Source: Symsagittifera roscoffensis
Taxonomy: Eukaryota; Xenacoelomorpha; Acoela; Convolutidae
Assembly (NCBI RefSeq): GCF_963678635.1
Contig: NC_087064.1
Location: 19,642,509-19,706,508, forward strand
Length of the DNA: 64,000 nucleotides
Reading direction: 5' to 3'
This document shows positions 34,298 through 47,083 of the stretch, piece after piece. The notes below the pieces were generated by a model, which worked only from the letters and a program-made list of their open reading frames with translations, was not told the DNA's origin and made no database searches. A program made the translations under genes and the position numbers. Numbering within the stretch: position 1 is the first letter of the stretch; the number at the start of each line of letters is the position of its first letter.

Positions 34298-34391
34298 ACT
34301 GATTTTGCCCCCAATTCCACCAGACATTGAGTCTGTAAAAACTCCAACAGATTGGGTAAAACCATCATCCGAACAGCAGTTCTTACTTTGA
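34298..34391 (+). CDS. weak candidate terminal exon, unknown protein
   Basis: A strong acceptor-like tract (tctctttcttacgctttcag) is followed, in one frame, by LILPPIPPDIESVKTPTDWV and then KPSSEQQFLL before TGA. The proline/serine-rich hydrophilic make-up looks like a protein tail rather than AT noise. No partner exon found upstream. Confidence 0.25.
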
Positions 34392-35202
34392 AACCACGCG
34401 GACAATGGAAGAATTTTTTAAACAAAATTTTCACGGCAAAGCTAGCTTTTGTGAAATTATTTTTACGACGCGGAACTTTTCGTCATTGCGCTAAACCCTT
34501 CATTCACATGTGTGTATTTTTGTTGATTTTGGAAGTTTTTTACTTAAGTCGTATGCATGTAATTTATAATATAGTTATAGTGATATACAGCATGATAAAA
34601 AAAACGTATAACCTTAACAACCATTTTTTTTGGCTCTGTCCTATGTCATTTTTTGGTTATCTGGTAATTAAAAAATCAAAGTTTCTGAAAATTTTTTATG
34701 GCTATCTGCGGGAGTGTTTTTGGTTACCCAGGAATAATTTCATTGAAAAATCCGGATATGAGGGTCCCTGGTGCACCACGTGCAGTGAAATGTAGCTCCT
34801 GTTAAGTAGATTGAAAACTTTTAACAAAAAATTTGAAGTTTACTTGGCGTACCCAATAATGTTCAGACTATCGCGAAAAACAAAGGGTGATTTGTTTGCT
34901 CTGTACAATTAATGTGAATACAATATAGAGATTTTCAAAAAATGTTCGGGCTTTGACGAGATTTTTAGCTCCTAAAATTCAAGTTAGAAAAAAATCTTAC
35001 CTTTGATCATTCTTAGCAAAGTTATTTCACTTTTTCAAAAATTTTTGTATGATGCTTAAAACGTAACAAGAAATGTTTATTCACGGTAGATAATCCCGTC
35101 TACTAAAACAGTCCTAAATGAAATGAGGCTGCTCTGTCATAGTGGTTCTTTGTATGATCCAAGTTATAATTTACTACTTGATATTGGCTGCTGGAATAAA
35201 TA
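34392..35202. other. non-coding stretch
   Basis: A 147-codon ORF (34352-34795, TTG start) is hydrophobic and K/F-rich with no family resemblance; I treat it as chance. Confidence 0.4.
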
Positions 35203-35430
35203 TAGGATCATGTTAACTATTCCCCCCCACCCCTATTGCAATAAGGTCAGCCAATAGGAATGCGAATTGAAATAACGTCAGCCAATAGGAATGCGAAAGA
35301 ACACATTTCTAAGAAATACAAAACCAAATCAGTTGAGCATAAGTGAACTTCAAAATGAAATGTGTTTTTATGGGGGGGGGAGAGATTCTTTACTAGGTAC
35401 CATAGGGAGGAAATAGTTAACATGATCCTA
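35203..35430. mobile_element. small MITE, family D copy 2
   Basis: 228 bp with terminal inverted repeats TAGGATCATGTTAACTATT at left and AATAGTTAACATGATCCTA at right, nearly perfect. Shares tactaggtacc and its right end with 26972-27124. It holds two direct copies of a ~29 bp unit (gtcagccaataggaatgcga). Confidence 0.8.
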
Positions 35431-35954
35431 GAAAAAAACATCAAATCTCATTTACCCAATTTTTTTTGTTTGATACCACATAAAGAGCAGTTAAAACATC
35501 AAGTTTTTTGCCCTTATACAGGCAGTTTTGGTTTTTCTTTTAGAGAAGCAAATAAAATCAAACATTCTAGTTTTTTAGAACAACAAAGCTTTCAATTCAT
35601 TAAGGAAACTGATTCATGACATCATTTTGCTGATGATAATAAAGTTTTAAAGTTTAATAAAGGCTCAATTGACTCAATATACATCAAACTAGATAACAAA
35701 AATAGAAAAATATTTCAGATGATCGCGTCATAGGCGCAATTTTTCTAAAAAAAATAATTGAAATTCGTTAGCTCAAATTTATTTAATTTATTTTTATTAG
35801 GCCTTGTCTTCGAGCGTAAGCGGACGTACAAATTCAATCAATTATAATAGAACACATTGAAATACTAAAGAGCACTTCTTTCACTAACACAAAATTTGTA
35901 ATGATGAAAATTGTTATTTTTTCTGTACAATGCATTATGAATGACGCTACTATA
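35431..35954. other. non-coding stretch
   Basis: No recognisable gene or repeat. Confidence 0.4.
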
Positions 35955-36190
35955 TTTTTTATACAGGTTTTTGGAGATGTAACCTTTCTAGAAATTTGTT
36001 GGGCTGTGTAAGAGGTTTTTTGTAATACAAATTTTTCAAGTATTAACAAAGTAGTTTCAGCGTAATTCTTGATTAATTAAAAAAAAAGTCAAATTGACCC
36101 ATTTTTAGGCTAATATTTTGGTTTAGAATTTTGGAGAAAAAATTGCACCATATTAATTTTAATGAAATTTCAAGCAACTTTTGTCCTGTT
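35955..36190 (-). repeat. dispersed repeat family C, copy 2
   Basis: Partner of 60-300, beginning tatacaggtttttggagatg. The minus-strand peptide SYTAQQISRKVTSPKTCI is shared in part with copy 1. Confidence 0.5.
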
Positions 36191-38939
36191 CAATTTTTGT
36201 CTAACCTTGACCCAATTTGAGAATTTTCATAATTTGTTCGTTTTGTCCGGTTCATTTAAATCAGCACTGTTTTTTGTGGCAAGAAAAATTAAAATTCAGC
36301 TCACGTTTTTTACTACTTTTAAGGCATCAAAAATACATTACAGATGGGTAATTAATTCCTAATTATAAGTATCTTTGACTGAAGTTATTAGTGAAAAAAA
36401 TACCTCAATGGTTCAAATGCAATTGTTTGTTTCATATTTTCCAAAGTTGAACTACTTTGTTGGTCACAATTGTCTCCTAGAGTTCGAAATTGATAAAAAC
36501 TATTGACAAATTGAGAATTAAAAAATTTTATCAAGATATCTAGCTGAAACCAAATTTCCATATTTTTAATAATAAATAAAGCATTTTTCCGTATATGTTT
36601 TTTTCTACGAATGGATTGCGATATTTTTCAAAATTTGCTTCAAAACTTACAAAAAAACTTCATTTTCTGTTGCCAAACAGATGTTTTCTTTATTTGATTA
36701 AATCAATAAGGCTGTTTATAGTTCCAAGTATTTGTAAACAATCCCAAATGCAGCAACAACCACGGGCGACTCAAAACTCATTTCGAATCGATTTTGAATT
36801 CCCAAATTCCCGAATTGTTCATGACTCAGATCAATTGGAACTTGAAACTCAAATTCTAGGAAACAATTATAATTTTAAAATTTGTGCAAATATCCAGCAG
36901 CAGGCTGAGATATGATCGTACAAGTTTCAATTTGAGCATATCAGTTTTTTCAGATAGCAAATTTTGTAATTTGTATCTCAAGCTGCTTGTTTTTGCTGTT
37001 TATCTGAATTTTTTTTGCCTCGCTCTCAACCAAACAGAATAGATTGAACTAGATTTGATTTCCGGTTCAGTTTTAAGTTACTCACGTTTTGAATCACGTT
37101 GTGTTCAAGACAAGTAACCAATTCGATTTCTGAAAAACCTTTATTTGTTTCGTTAGACGACTTCAGCAAAAAAAATTTATGAAATTGTTTCAGACCATCT
37201 GAAAAAATGATACATTGAGCTCAAAACTAAAGCAATACTTTTATGTGGTTCTGTTTTGGTATCTTTTTTTCATGCGTTTTTGTTTTGCCAACTATTTTTT
37301 CAAGCGATTTTTTTTTGTTAGGAGAGTTCAAAAACTTTTCTATTTTCGAATAATCTTTGGGCGCTAAGTTGCCATTTTTTAAAGCAAACGTTTTTTGTTT
37401 TTTCTTTTCCTTTTCTTTTGACAAACATGCATCAATTCTTAATTTGTTGAGAAATATTCTGGTATATTTTCCAGTGGAATATATTGTTTCAGATAAAGAC
37501 ATTCCATCCTAAAAGAGAGCGTATCTTTAAAAATTGTGTATTCCATTAGAATGCCTTCGAATCATCAATTACTACTTGATAAGCTCGATAAATATTTTCA
37601 AGCATCGCTGCAAAAAACATTAAAGCTTTTGCCTCGGACACTTTTTGGTGGATTCAATATTTGTTGCTATAAACTATCACCTTACTTTCTCTCTACGGTC
37701 AACGTTTGCTCAGAACAAATGTTTCTGTTCTGTTCTGTTCTGTTCTGTTCTCGTGGTTGCACTCTGTCGGGCTTCGTTAAGGTGATGTCATTGTGAACAC
37801 GTTTTCAGTGCCTTGACATTTTGGTCTTGATTTCCTAAACGTAGCAGATTGGGCATCGTTCTCCTTTTTTGTATTTTTCTCAACTTGTTTTATTTTAGTT
37901 CCGTTGTTCCGTGGCACTTCTTCTCTTGATGTTTATTTAAACTGGTTTTTAGTATAATTGGTCACACCTGGGGCTGTCCACTCGCGTTTGGTTTTTGTTT
38001 TGAAGACACTTTTGCGTGGTTTGTCTTCTGGCTGTTTTCTCTGGAGCTGTTCTGGCACTTCAAGCCAGTGAACTTCATGCCTGCGACCTTGTGTGTTTTT
38101 TCAATGTTGTACTGTCCCTGTGGCCATCCTACAAATCCTCCCGCATTCTTCCTATCTAGAACTAAATGCTGTCTCCTCGGCTTTAAGGCCCTGTGTTCTC
38201 GTGGGTCTCGAGTCGGCTTTTCCTATGAGACTCATTTTCTTTTCTCAGGCTAGCTTAAATCTGATTCGTTTCCAAGTAATTTACAGTTAGTACACGTATA
38301 GTTGCGAGGACGTCAGAAGGCAGCGAGTCAGGAGCGCCTCAGGACGCCTCAGGAGCAAAGTAAACCTAGCGTTTTTTGTGTAACGCATGTGTTTACTAAA
38401 AAAAAAGATTTAAAAAAAAACGGTTCAAAACTTTTTAAGGTGCGGTAATATTTGAATGGTAATATTAGAACATACCTGTTTTCAAATTTCACCAGATTAT
38501 TTCAATTAAGATTTTGTTGTCCAATGTTTAAAAATCTCAAAATTGATGTATCTTTTTTGTCAATTCTTTTTCTTTTAATTGCATAGCTTCTATTATGAAA
38601 CTTTTAACGAACTTGATGAAAAAAATAAGTTTCTTATTCTTGCGCTAGTTGCTCACAATTTAATTATTGTCATTTTTTCTAATGCTTGTAAGCTTTTGTT
38701 TTGCTTTTTCTGGTTGAGAAATTTATGCCGCTTCTAACAAAGCTTCTCAACTAAAACTGCATCGAGATACTTTATTTCTTCCTTATACTCTAGCTCATGA
38801 CATTTGTTATTGATACTAGTAAGTGACCGTTTTCTACCAAATAGACATTGCAATTAAAAAAATTATTTGTTAATTTATTGATTTCTTTGCGTTCGGTTAT
38901 TTTTTTTAACAATTATTGGTTCAATTTTGAGCTGCTGTC
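36191..38939. other. non-coding stretch with a GC-richer block
   Basis: 36191-37650 is AT-rich and featureless. About 37660-38360 is clearly less AT-rich, begins with a (TTCTG)n pentamer run (about 37726-37751), and may be the decayed 3' part of the LINE whose RT motifs lie just to the right. No domain recognised on either strand. Confidence 0.35.
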
Positions 38940-40236
38940 AAACATAGGCAAAAACTTGTGTCGTCTGCGAAAACTGTCACACGGCTGCTTGAACATACAA
39001 AAAAAGCAAAGGTCCCAAAACTGATCCCCGTGGAACCCCACAAGGTAATTTCTACAGCTTTAACTCGGTCGAATATTTTCTGACTATGAGTTCGTTTTTT
39101 TTACAAAGGAGTGTAAGGTAGTTTTGATAGATTTATAATTGAAAGTAGCTTTCAAATGTTTTGCAAGAGATGGTTCTACAAAGAAGTCAATCAAAGAGTC
39201 TGGTGTCACATCAACTTTCTTCAATCGATTTAATCCGTCTAGATATTTGGCTAGTTCAAATTCTTCCTAAATTTTTGTTTGACACTACTGCTTTAATTAT
39301 ATTTTGATTTTTCCAGTAATTTTGCCGCGAAATGTCTGTTTCATAAGCAAGATACTCTCGCAGTAGTGCCTTTTTTTATGTTGTGATTTTCTAACAGTAT
39401 CATTCACCCATTCCTTCACTTTGTTTTGTTTGTCTGTTTTAGTTTTCTTTGGAGCTCTACTATCTAGTGCTGCTTTTATCATTTAGTGCTGGCGTGTTAC
39501 TAAGGTTTCAATAGAGAATTTATTCATAAATTTGTCAGAAAAAATTAATTGAAAAAAAATGACCAGTAAGTTCTAGTCTTATTAAAAAATTTTGCTAAAA
39601 ACTGTAAAGTTCTGTTTGTTGTGTTTTAATCAGTTTCATTTTTTTGGAGAGCAAAAAGAATCCACTTATTTCAACACCATGATGGTCTGACACTCCATTC
39701 TCTATAACTTAAGTTGAGCATTCAAAATTTGTGAAAAAAGTTTTGATTTAAATTTTGGACATAGTTGTTTCTCGCGCATGGCTCTCTTTCAAACAAGCTT
39801 GAAGCCCTTGCAGTAGTAAGGTATTGCAAAACATCCGACGATTAATATGATTGTTTTCTTTCAAATCATTTTTAATGTCACCACAAAAAACATACTTGAA
39901 CGCAGTTTGATTTTTCAAACAAATCATGTTTTCCTGAGCAACGCTTAAAGCTTCTTCAATGACAAAGTTAGGCGATCTGTAAAAAATTGTTATAGGCAAC
40001 ATTTTTTTGTCGGTTTTTATTTTCATCGTTAAAATTTGTATGTGAGTTTTTGTTGTTTTCTTTACTATCTGATGGTCCAAGTAGTCTTTTATGTACAATG
40101 CCACACCTCCTCCTCTCTTCCTACGATTGTAAGTGATCAGTTTGCTATAACCATTCAGACTGTAGAAACTTTCATTCGTATTTTCCTTGCACCAAGTCTC
40201 TGTCAAGGCAATTAACGACAGGCAATTTTGTTCCAA
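38940..40236 (-). pseudogene. decayed LINE: AP endonuclease and reverse transcriptase remnants
   Basis: Minus strand, in order: an endonuclease-like ORF (39748-40236), a linker ORF (39297-39482), and RT motifs. The endonuclease ORF carries LIALTETWCKENT, RGGGVALYIKDYLD, FYRSPN and CGDIKNDL in the place of the usual GDFN. The linker contains APKK...VKEWVNDTVRK, typical of the region between the two domains. The RT motifs are GVPRGSVLGPLLFLY (about 39001-39045) and FADDTSF (about 38955-38975). This layout is the Jockey/CR1-like APE-type LINE order. The frame is broken several times between motifs. Confidence 0.8.
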
Positions 40237-40754
40237 CAGGCAATTTTGTTCCTCTTCTGATAAATATATTTTCTAATTGCAAAAATTACAGTACAGTTAT
40301 CTGATCATCTGCAAAAATTTTTCTGCATTGTCGGCTTATTTTGGTTTATTTTGTCCTAAAAATGCTTATGTATCACACATGTTCCGACTGTAAAAATTTG
40401 ATAAAATAATCGCAGTTTTAGTTTTTCCTCCCGAATTTTTATTCAAAACTCATTCTTTCAAGTTTTCTCCTCCTTCCTTCCCCCTTTTCACTCTTTATCA
40501 TGTTTTCATTTTAGAATTAGCAGCATCTATTAATTCAATTTATTTAATGCTATCACGTAGTTTGCAGTAGATGGTGATTGCTCTTTTTTTCTTCTTGTTT
40601 TATTATCCCAGCACCAGTCTTCTCACAACTTTAATTTGTCATACGCAGGACGTACCCGATGTTTTCCAGTTTTCTTTTCTCTATTTTGAGCCGCAGACTA
40701 TCGTTTTACAGCTCTCTTTGGAAACCGTAAGAGTAGTTAACCTCCTCTTGCTGC
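40237..40754. other. non-coding stretch
   Basis: Contains a short direct repeat at the LINE edge (aggcaattttgttcc twice, near 40210-40250). No gene recognised. Confidence 0.4.
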
Positions 40755-40762
40755 ATTCTAAT

Positions 40763-41195
40763 CAGGGGCGGATCTAGGATTTTCTCGAGGGGGGGCGGAT
40801 TTTCAAAAAATTTTCCAAAAAAATTTTGACGACCTTTTTTTTTAGGTCGACCAAATTGATTTTTCGAGCTCTCCCAAAGCACTGTTTTGCCCCTATTTTG
40901 GCAAAATTTTCTGCGCCGCAGGCCAATTTTTGAAAAAACAGTCAAAAAAGCCGTTTTTGGTCACTTTTTGGAAAATTTTGACAAAAAAATCGCGTTTTTG
41001 TTGGCGCGCGCTCCCCCTCAAAGTTACTATATATTGGCGCCGAAGGCGCCTTTAGAAAAATGTTAGGGTCGGTCGGCCAAAAATGGATTTCTGAAAAAGT
41101 ATCAAAGGGGGGACCCTTTGGGTCGGCAGGGGGTCGAAACCCTGAGGGGGGGGGGGGGGGGGGTGGCGTCCGCCCCCCCCCTAAATCCGCCCCTG
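40763..41195 (+). mobile_element. hAT-type MITE, best full-length copy
   Basis: 433 bp, ends CAGGGGCGGATCTAGG and CTAAATCCGCCCCTG forming terminal inverted repeats. Flanks attctaat (40755-40762) and attctagt (41196-41203) give an 8 bp duplication with one mismatch. Inner palindrome ggcgccgaaggcgcc and a long G run are present. Reference copy for the family in this window. Confidence 0.92.
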
Positions 41196-41203
41196 ATTCT
41201 AGT

Positions 41204-42298
41204 TAAGGGATTTCTTTTCCTTTATTGCAGACTGAGCGATAACACTGAGCAAGTTTGATCGCCAAAACCATCGCCGGTTTGTCCTCCAAGCGTGGTATCC
41301 TCTCTTTAGTCTGGTTTTCATGTCCTCTTTTTTCTATCCTCTTTTCACCAAAACTCAAGCCCTCTTCTTTTACTGCTAACCGACTCTTAATTTCAGCAAA
41401 CCAGTCACTGTTCGAAATGTTGCAGAATCCAACAAAAATTATGCGGATTCCAGGTACAATGTACGTGGAATCCAAACCACCTCCAAAGTAACCGAGCTTC
41501 GTAATGGTTCTCATAACTTTTTAACGCGACATTTAACCCCTCTTGATTCTGTTTTTAAGTGAGCACCGCTCCAAAAACCATTCAATTTCTCTTCATCACT
41601 TTGTGAACAAAAATCAATGGGCCAGTTTTGAAACTTATTCCCAAGAATTGCTGCAACGCAGAAATATCGAGAAAATAGGGTCTATTTGGTGTTTTAAATA
41701 GCACTGAAAAATTGCTTTACCGAAGAAAAAGGGTCCATTAAACTGCGAAAACGTTAAATAGCAATAATTTGATAAAAGTCAAGCGTAAAATAAAAATATG
41801 AAATCTCGAAAATAGTATGCAAATTTTTGTCACAAAATGCATCATTTTTTATCATTTTGAGGGCTATGTAAATTGCAGATGTTACTGAGTCTTGATAAAA
41901 AGACTGACTTCAGAACAAAACTCAACTACAAAGATTAGTGATAAAGTCTTTGGTTTATTACTAATGTTGATTCATAAAACCCATACTTCTAAAAGGATCT
42001 TGATAAAAAAGCCTCCACGGTCAGAGCGGATTACAGTTGTTGAATAGCTTTCAGAGTTAATTCAGTCGTGACTTCATTCTCTTTGTAATCTGCTAACGCC
42101 TTTTTTGAAGTCGAAATGAATTACATGCTGGTTGGATTTACTTTCCTTTGAAGTTTTGAAAAAGGGCCCAGAAATCGGACAAATGCATTTTGACGCTTGT
42201 TGCATGCTGAAAAGGAGTTTTTTTGCTCAATAATTTTAAGGTTTTACTGTTTCACTCGCTCTTCAATCCGCAGAAAATAATTTTGATTTAATTATTAT
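41204..42298. other. non-coding stretch
   Basis: Two overlapping ORFs on opposite strands (41203-41514 minus, 41255-41491 plus) are less biased than background but match no family I know. The rest is AT-rich. Confidence 0.35.
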
Positions 42299-42729
42299 CA
42301 GGGATGTATTGAGGGGAGGGGGCGCTTCTCCTCGTCAGGTATTTGACGCCCTCATTAACCAAAGGGCCCCCCTTTGGCATTATTCGATGACATCCATTTT
42401 TGACGAATAACCCGTACAATTATTTTAAGGGAGCCTTCGGTGCCAATATATGATAATTATAACTTTAAAGAGAAGCGCACACCAAACGAAACTTTGTTTG
42501 GGTAGTTTTTGGACATACGAAATCCAAAAATTGCCCAAAAACAGTATTTTCGACCTTTTCTTTCAAAAATTTGCCGCTTTGAACAATTTTTTTTCAAAAT
42601 TTTGTCAAAATAGACTCTTAATAGTGATCTAAGAGCACTCGGATATCAATTTGGTCAATATTCAAAAAAAAGTAGACAAAAGTTTCAAAAATCCGCTATT
42701 TCCCTCGACAATCCATAAATCCACTCCTG
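42299..42729 (-). mobile_element. hAT-type MITE, diverged
   Basis: 431 bp between cagggatgtattgagggg and ctaaatccactcctg-like ends (aaatccactcctg at right). Family marks: ttaaccaaagggcccccc, catttttgacg, gccttcggtgcca. No clean target duplication, consistent with age. Confidence 0.7.
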
Positions 42730-42989
42730 ATTGTAAGACTTAGTTTTTTTTTGAAATCGTTCATTGAAAATTTGAAGTTAATAACTGGTTTCTGCGATTC
42801 GCAGAGGATCTATGAAAGACTATCCATTACTGTCTAAGCATAATCCATCTTCTATTATTTCTCAACATTCCAGACTGGGTTATTGTAATGTGCGATGTTC
42901 TTTGCTACTCATTATTCTATTTTTTGTCTAGAACTTTCACGTGGTGATTTTAAACCTAGAGGTCAACTGAGAGCTCATCCCCACAACCT

Positions 42990-43040
42990 ATTATTGCCGT
43001 AACAGGAGATCGAACGCGTTACCACTATGCTATATGCCTC
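42990..43040 (-). other. tRNA-like fragment without anticodon arm
   Basis: On the minus strand TAGCATAGTGGTAACGCG (A-box like) runs directly into GTTCGATCTCC (B-box like). A real tRNA has about 30 bp between them, so this is a deleted tRNA pseudogene or SINE head. Confidence 0.35.
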
Positions 43041-43797
43041 AAAATCAAAACTCTTTAAGTAAATGATCAAAAATTCAGTTTTCTTAACTGCTTCGTGTTT
43101 TTGAACTTTTTGTCTTTTAAGTATGTTTTTTTTGGCAATTTTGGTGCTGAGAGCTAAACATTATGGGTACATTGGATCGATAAAAACATAGGGCAAAAAT
43201 CACCACGGTTGCAATTAAGTATAAATTTACAACGGCCAAAACTGTTGTAAAAACCACTTTAAAATAAAAAAAAAATGATTTTACGAAAAAATTATTAGTG
43301 AGTTGTAAATTTTTTGATTAAACAGAACAAAAAAATTGGAACTGTACGTATGGTTGTTGGACTCATGGAGTTGTAACAATTAATCTAAGATGCTGATTTG
43401 GCAGCTCTAGTTCAATCAATTTATGTTTTAAGCAATGCCATCAAGTTATGCTCATCGTTTGACATTAAATTTTTAATTTTCGATACCTTAAGAAACGAAT
43501 GGTTATTTCTACGAATTTTTGAAAAGGTTTGATTTTTATAGTTCATGTTCTGTGGAAACCTTTTGAACTTTTTTTTCAAGGAGTAGTTATTTATGTATTC
43601 TCATCTTTATTTTTTTTCCTAGAAAGCTAAAACCATATCGAGATACATTTGTGAAAAAAACTGTTTGCTGATTAGCGTTTTGTCGGAACCCATATATCTT
43701 TACTCAGATGATTTTTCTCTGTTTCGATAATTGATAAATTACCAATTTCTTCGCTATGATTTTTAGAACAGTGATGAACGTTAAAAAACTAAAATTG
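43041..43797. other. AT-rich non-coding stretch
   Basis: Nothing recognised. Confidence 0.4.
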
Positions 43798-44200
43798 AAC
43801 AAGACTGCTTGTATCAATTGCTTTTTAGCGTTCCAGGAGTAGTAAAAGCTTTTAGAAATCTGAGGCAATTTTCAAACAAAAATTGCAAAACCACTCCCTC
43901 ACACACTATTTAAAGAACAAAGTGATACACATAGCAACTAGCGAAGTAAAAAGCAGACTAAATAGCATGCTTCTAATTGGCATGCTTGATTTGGAATGAC
44001 TTCTAGGAGAAATTAAAACTTCGCGTTCATAGCACCAAATTTATTGGGCGTTAAATATCCCAAATTTTCCGAAAAGACAATTTCTAAAGGTCATAGGTTT
44101 ACAAAAACTGAATGCAGTAAAGTAAAAATAACATTTTAAATTTGAGCGCAATACAACATTAACTTCAGAATGATACTAGCATTGAATATTCCAACCACAA
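43798..44200 (+). repeat. family A repeat copy, very diverged
   Basis: Begins aacaagactgcttgtatcaa, and keeps ctccctcacacactatttaaag, atttattgggcgttaa and aggtcataggttta in family order. End poorly defined. Confidence 0.6.
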
Positions 44201-44672
44201 AATTCGGACACAAAAAGTTGAAGCGTATAAATAAAATATCTTTTTCTTTAAACTTCCGGTTTTTTTTAGCAAATAAGTAAAAAAAACTGCAGAAATGATT
44301 TATAATAAAAGCTACAACAAGGAATTAAGTGCTGCATTTAATGAAATTGAGGTTTCGCTATTCATCATATTCATTGAAAGTTTTCCGTCATGTCTGCAAA
44401 AGTTAAGACAAAATTTTGTCCACTGTTAGACAATTTTTCTGACATTTTGAATCCGACATACATTCTATGCCCTAGCTCCTTCCTTCCCACTTCAATAGGT
44501 CGCCTCAACAAAATCTAACATGACAGAGTGAAGCAAGTTGAAGCATTGGATGACCTGACTAACCTTTAAGGTGACTGATGTCAATTTTGGTCAAAACAAT
44601 TACAATTTTACAATATTTTTATTAAAGAGATTAAATTCATAATTAAATTCACGAAGACAACAACAAAAAAGA
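44201..44672. other. non-coding stretch
   Basis: Nothing recognised between two family A copies. Confidence 0.4.
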
Positions 44673-45195
44673 AACAAGACTGCTCGTATCAGCGCGAAGC
44701 CCTGAATGTTCCAATTGCCCATTAAGGTTTATGGAGCAGTAATATCATTAAAAAATTAAAAGTAATAAAACAAAATGAAAAATATTTTTTCGAAAATTTT
44801 GAAATTTTCTATAAAAATCATCACCCCCACGCCATGTAAAGTTCAAAAAAATAGATTTCGCTGCTTGTAACAAATCAATTAAGGCACATAAGCTTCGTTA
44901 AATTGATTTGGAACGATTTCTAAGACGGATTATCTCTCCGCTTACGCGTTAATATCGCGCGTTAATTGTCCCAAATTGGCTAAAATGGCAATGTTTAAAC
45001 CCCCATAACTTTACGAAAAAGGATCACAGGTGAAATATCTTTTCAAATTTGAGCTCAAGACAACACTAGCTTTCGAATGATATTTAAAAAATTCTGACCA
45101 AAATGGCTAGTTAAAAAGTCGAAATTTGTAATAAGAAAAAAAACCCACCCCGAGCACAAATATTCCGTTACTTTCGTATCGAAAGTCAGAACAAT
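44673..45195 (+). repeat. family A repeat copy
   Basis: Starts aacaagactgctcgtatcag and ends gaaagtcagaacaataa. Core shortened (cgcgttaatatcgcgcgtta). A further 45 bp left-end scrap (cagggctgctcctatcaagg) is at about 45718-45765. Confidence 0.8.
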
Positions 45196-46200
45196 AACCA
45201 ATTTTTTGGGTCAGTTTTCGTGCCAAATTTTAACTTGAAATGATTGAAATACTAGCTGTTCTAATTTGCCGCATTCGCTGCTCGCTAAAAAAAATTGAAT
45301 TTTTGCGAGCAACAATTATCGCTAAGTGGCAATTTTCAAACCTTCATAATTTATCGAAAAAGAAAATACGAAAAAATGTCGAAATTTATCTAGATAGTAA
45401 ATTTTAGTTAAATTTTAGCTCATGCCATCAAATGTTTTCATTCAAAAATGCGTAAGTCTGAAGTCAAAATTGGACAAAACTTTAAAATTAAACTCAAGCA
45501 TAACTTTTTTTTTCTCTTTGTTAGAAGTAAACAGCAGAGAGACTGCTAATTTGAAAAAAACATAGAAACGATTAAATCTAAGACTAAACTCATATTTTAA
45601 AACAAAAAAATCGTTGAATTTTTCGTGTATGTTGTTGGCTAATGTTGGGTTGAATTTCAGCTAAAAAAAAAAACGTTTTGAGTTGATTTATTGGTTTCGG
45701 GACTTTTGTACATAAAAACAGGGCTGCTCCTATCAAGGCAAAACATTGAAAAATTTGACCGCCCTCTCACCTGTCTCATATAGTCTCTGACCAAAAAACG
45801 GATAAACTAATTACTTTGAACTTAGCCAGTATCATATAGTAACCCGTACACAATTTCCATTTCAAATCCTTTCAAGTACACCGTTTGTCCATTTCTTATT
45901 GTCTACCAGACCTGTACACTCATGCAAGCTGAATGAGCATGCATGAAAAAAATGGAAGACATTGACAACACATGACTGAGAACGGAGCATACATTGTTTC
46001 CACATGACTGAGAGCTGAACAGACATGAACCAGACATTTGGTAATTAAGCTAAGCTCACTGCTAAAATTGTTTACACGCATACTTGCAAATTTATCGCTC
46101 TTCATTTGTTCTCTTACTGAATACGGTAATATGATTAAGTTTCGATCATTTCTAAGTGTTGCCGACAGAACATATAACGGGATTTTCAATTTTCCCCTCA
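45196..46200. other. non-coding flank of the large retroelement
   Basis: AT-rich; ends with the left target duplication tttac at 46201-46205. No gene recognised. Confidence 0.4.
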
Positions 46201-46920
46201 TTTACTGCAAACGTGGGGGAATTCACAATATCTCTAGGCCGGCTTTCTCACTCGTTATCGTCCTTCGCACCGCCGCAATATGTTCCCTTTAGTACTGGGG
46301 TCAGTGGGGCAACCGATTCCCAATACTGTTTACAATCCCAAAAGGGTTGATTTGGTGGTTGGCTTCTCTGTATCTTACTATGCTGCTTGCCCCGTGATCT
46401 GTGCTCTTCCGACTGTATCTCACTCGTCAATCAATAGTCGATCGCAACAACAATTCCAATAATAAGACTGAATTAGGAAATAAATATAACCAAATACAGA
46501 GTAGCCTCTAAATGGCCGAAATATCAATTAGTCGTTCAAATAAAGAATAGGACTGCGATTTGTATTAATTAACTAACTGCCTTTAACAGTTATCAATATC
46601 CCAACCTTAATTATCGTTCGGAGTTATCTTCTCTGAACTACGCTTTAATCCCAAAAGTACCCTAGGAAAAATTACCTCACCCGATAAATTAACAACTTTC
46701 GCGAAGTTGTTCCTTTAAGGTTTTTGCAACTTTTTCCCAACCGACTCACTCAGTCTTCGTCAACTTTCGTTCTCACTTTAATTTGAGGATACAACGACTA
46801 CCTTAACTCGTAGCCCAAATTGTTCTCTAACTTAACTGAGAACCAACTAATTTCAATCGTAGTTTTCACTGTTCTGATCCGGTTCGGTGGTTGTACTGTT
46901 CCCTATCGCTACTAACATTT

Positions 46921-47083
46921 ACTTAACTAGCGGTCACTCAGGACTTGTCAGCTGAATCAACCATTAGGTCAGCCTTAATTAAATATCATTCACTTAACTA
47001 GCTGCCACTCAGGACTTGTCAGCTGAATCAACCATTAGGTCAGCTTTAATTAAATATCATTCACTTAACTAGCTGCCACTCAG
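46921..47083 (+). repeat. 71 bp tandem repeat in the LTR
   Basis: Two full 71 bp units and a partial third, each starting acttaactagc and containing ggacttgtcagctgaatcaa; unit starts are 46921, 46992 and 47063. The matching block in the other LTR starts at 59370. Such repeats are common in LTR promoter regions, but a role is not shown. Confidence 0.9.

Noticed and set aside
34352-34795. 147-codon ORF with hydrophobic stretches
   Set aside because: TTG start, F/K/L-rich composition as in AT-rich noise, no family resemblance.
41203-41514. 103-codon minus ORF with balanced composition
   Set aside because: No family recognised, no splice context, and an opposite-strand ORF over the same bases; left as unknown.
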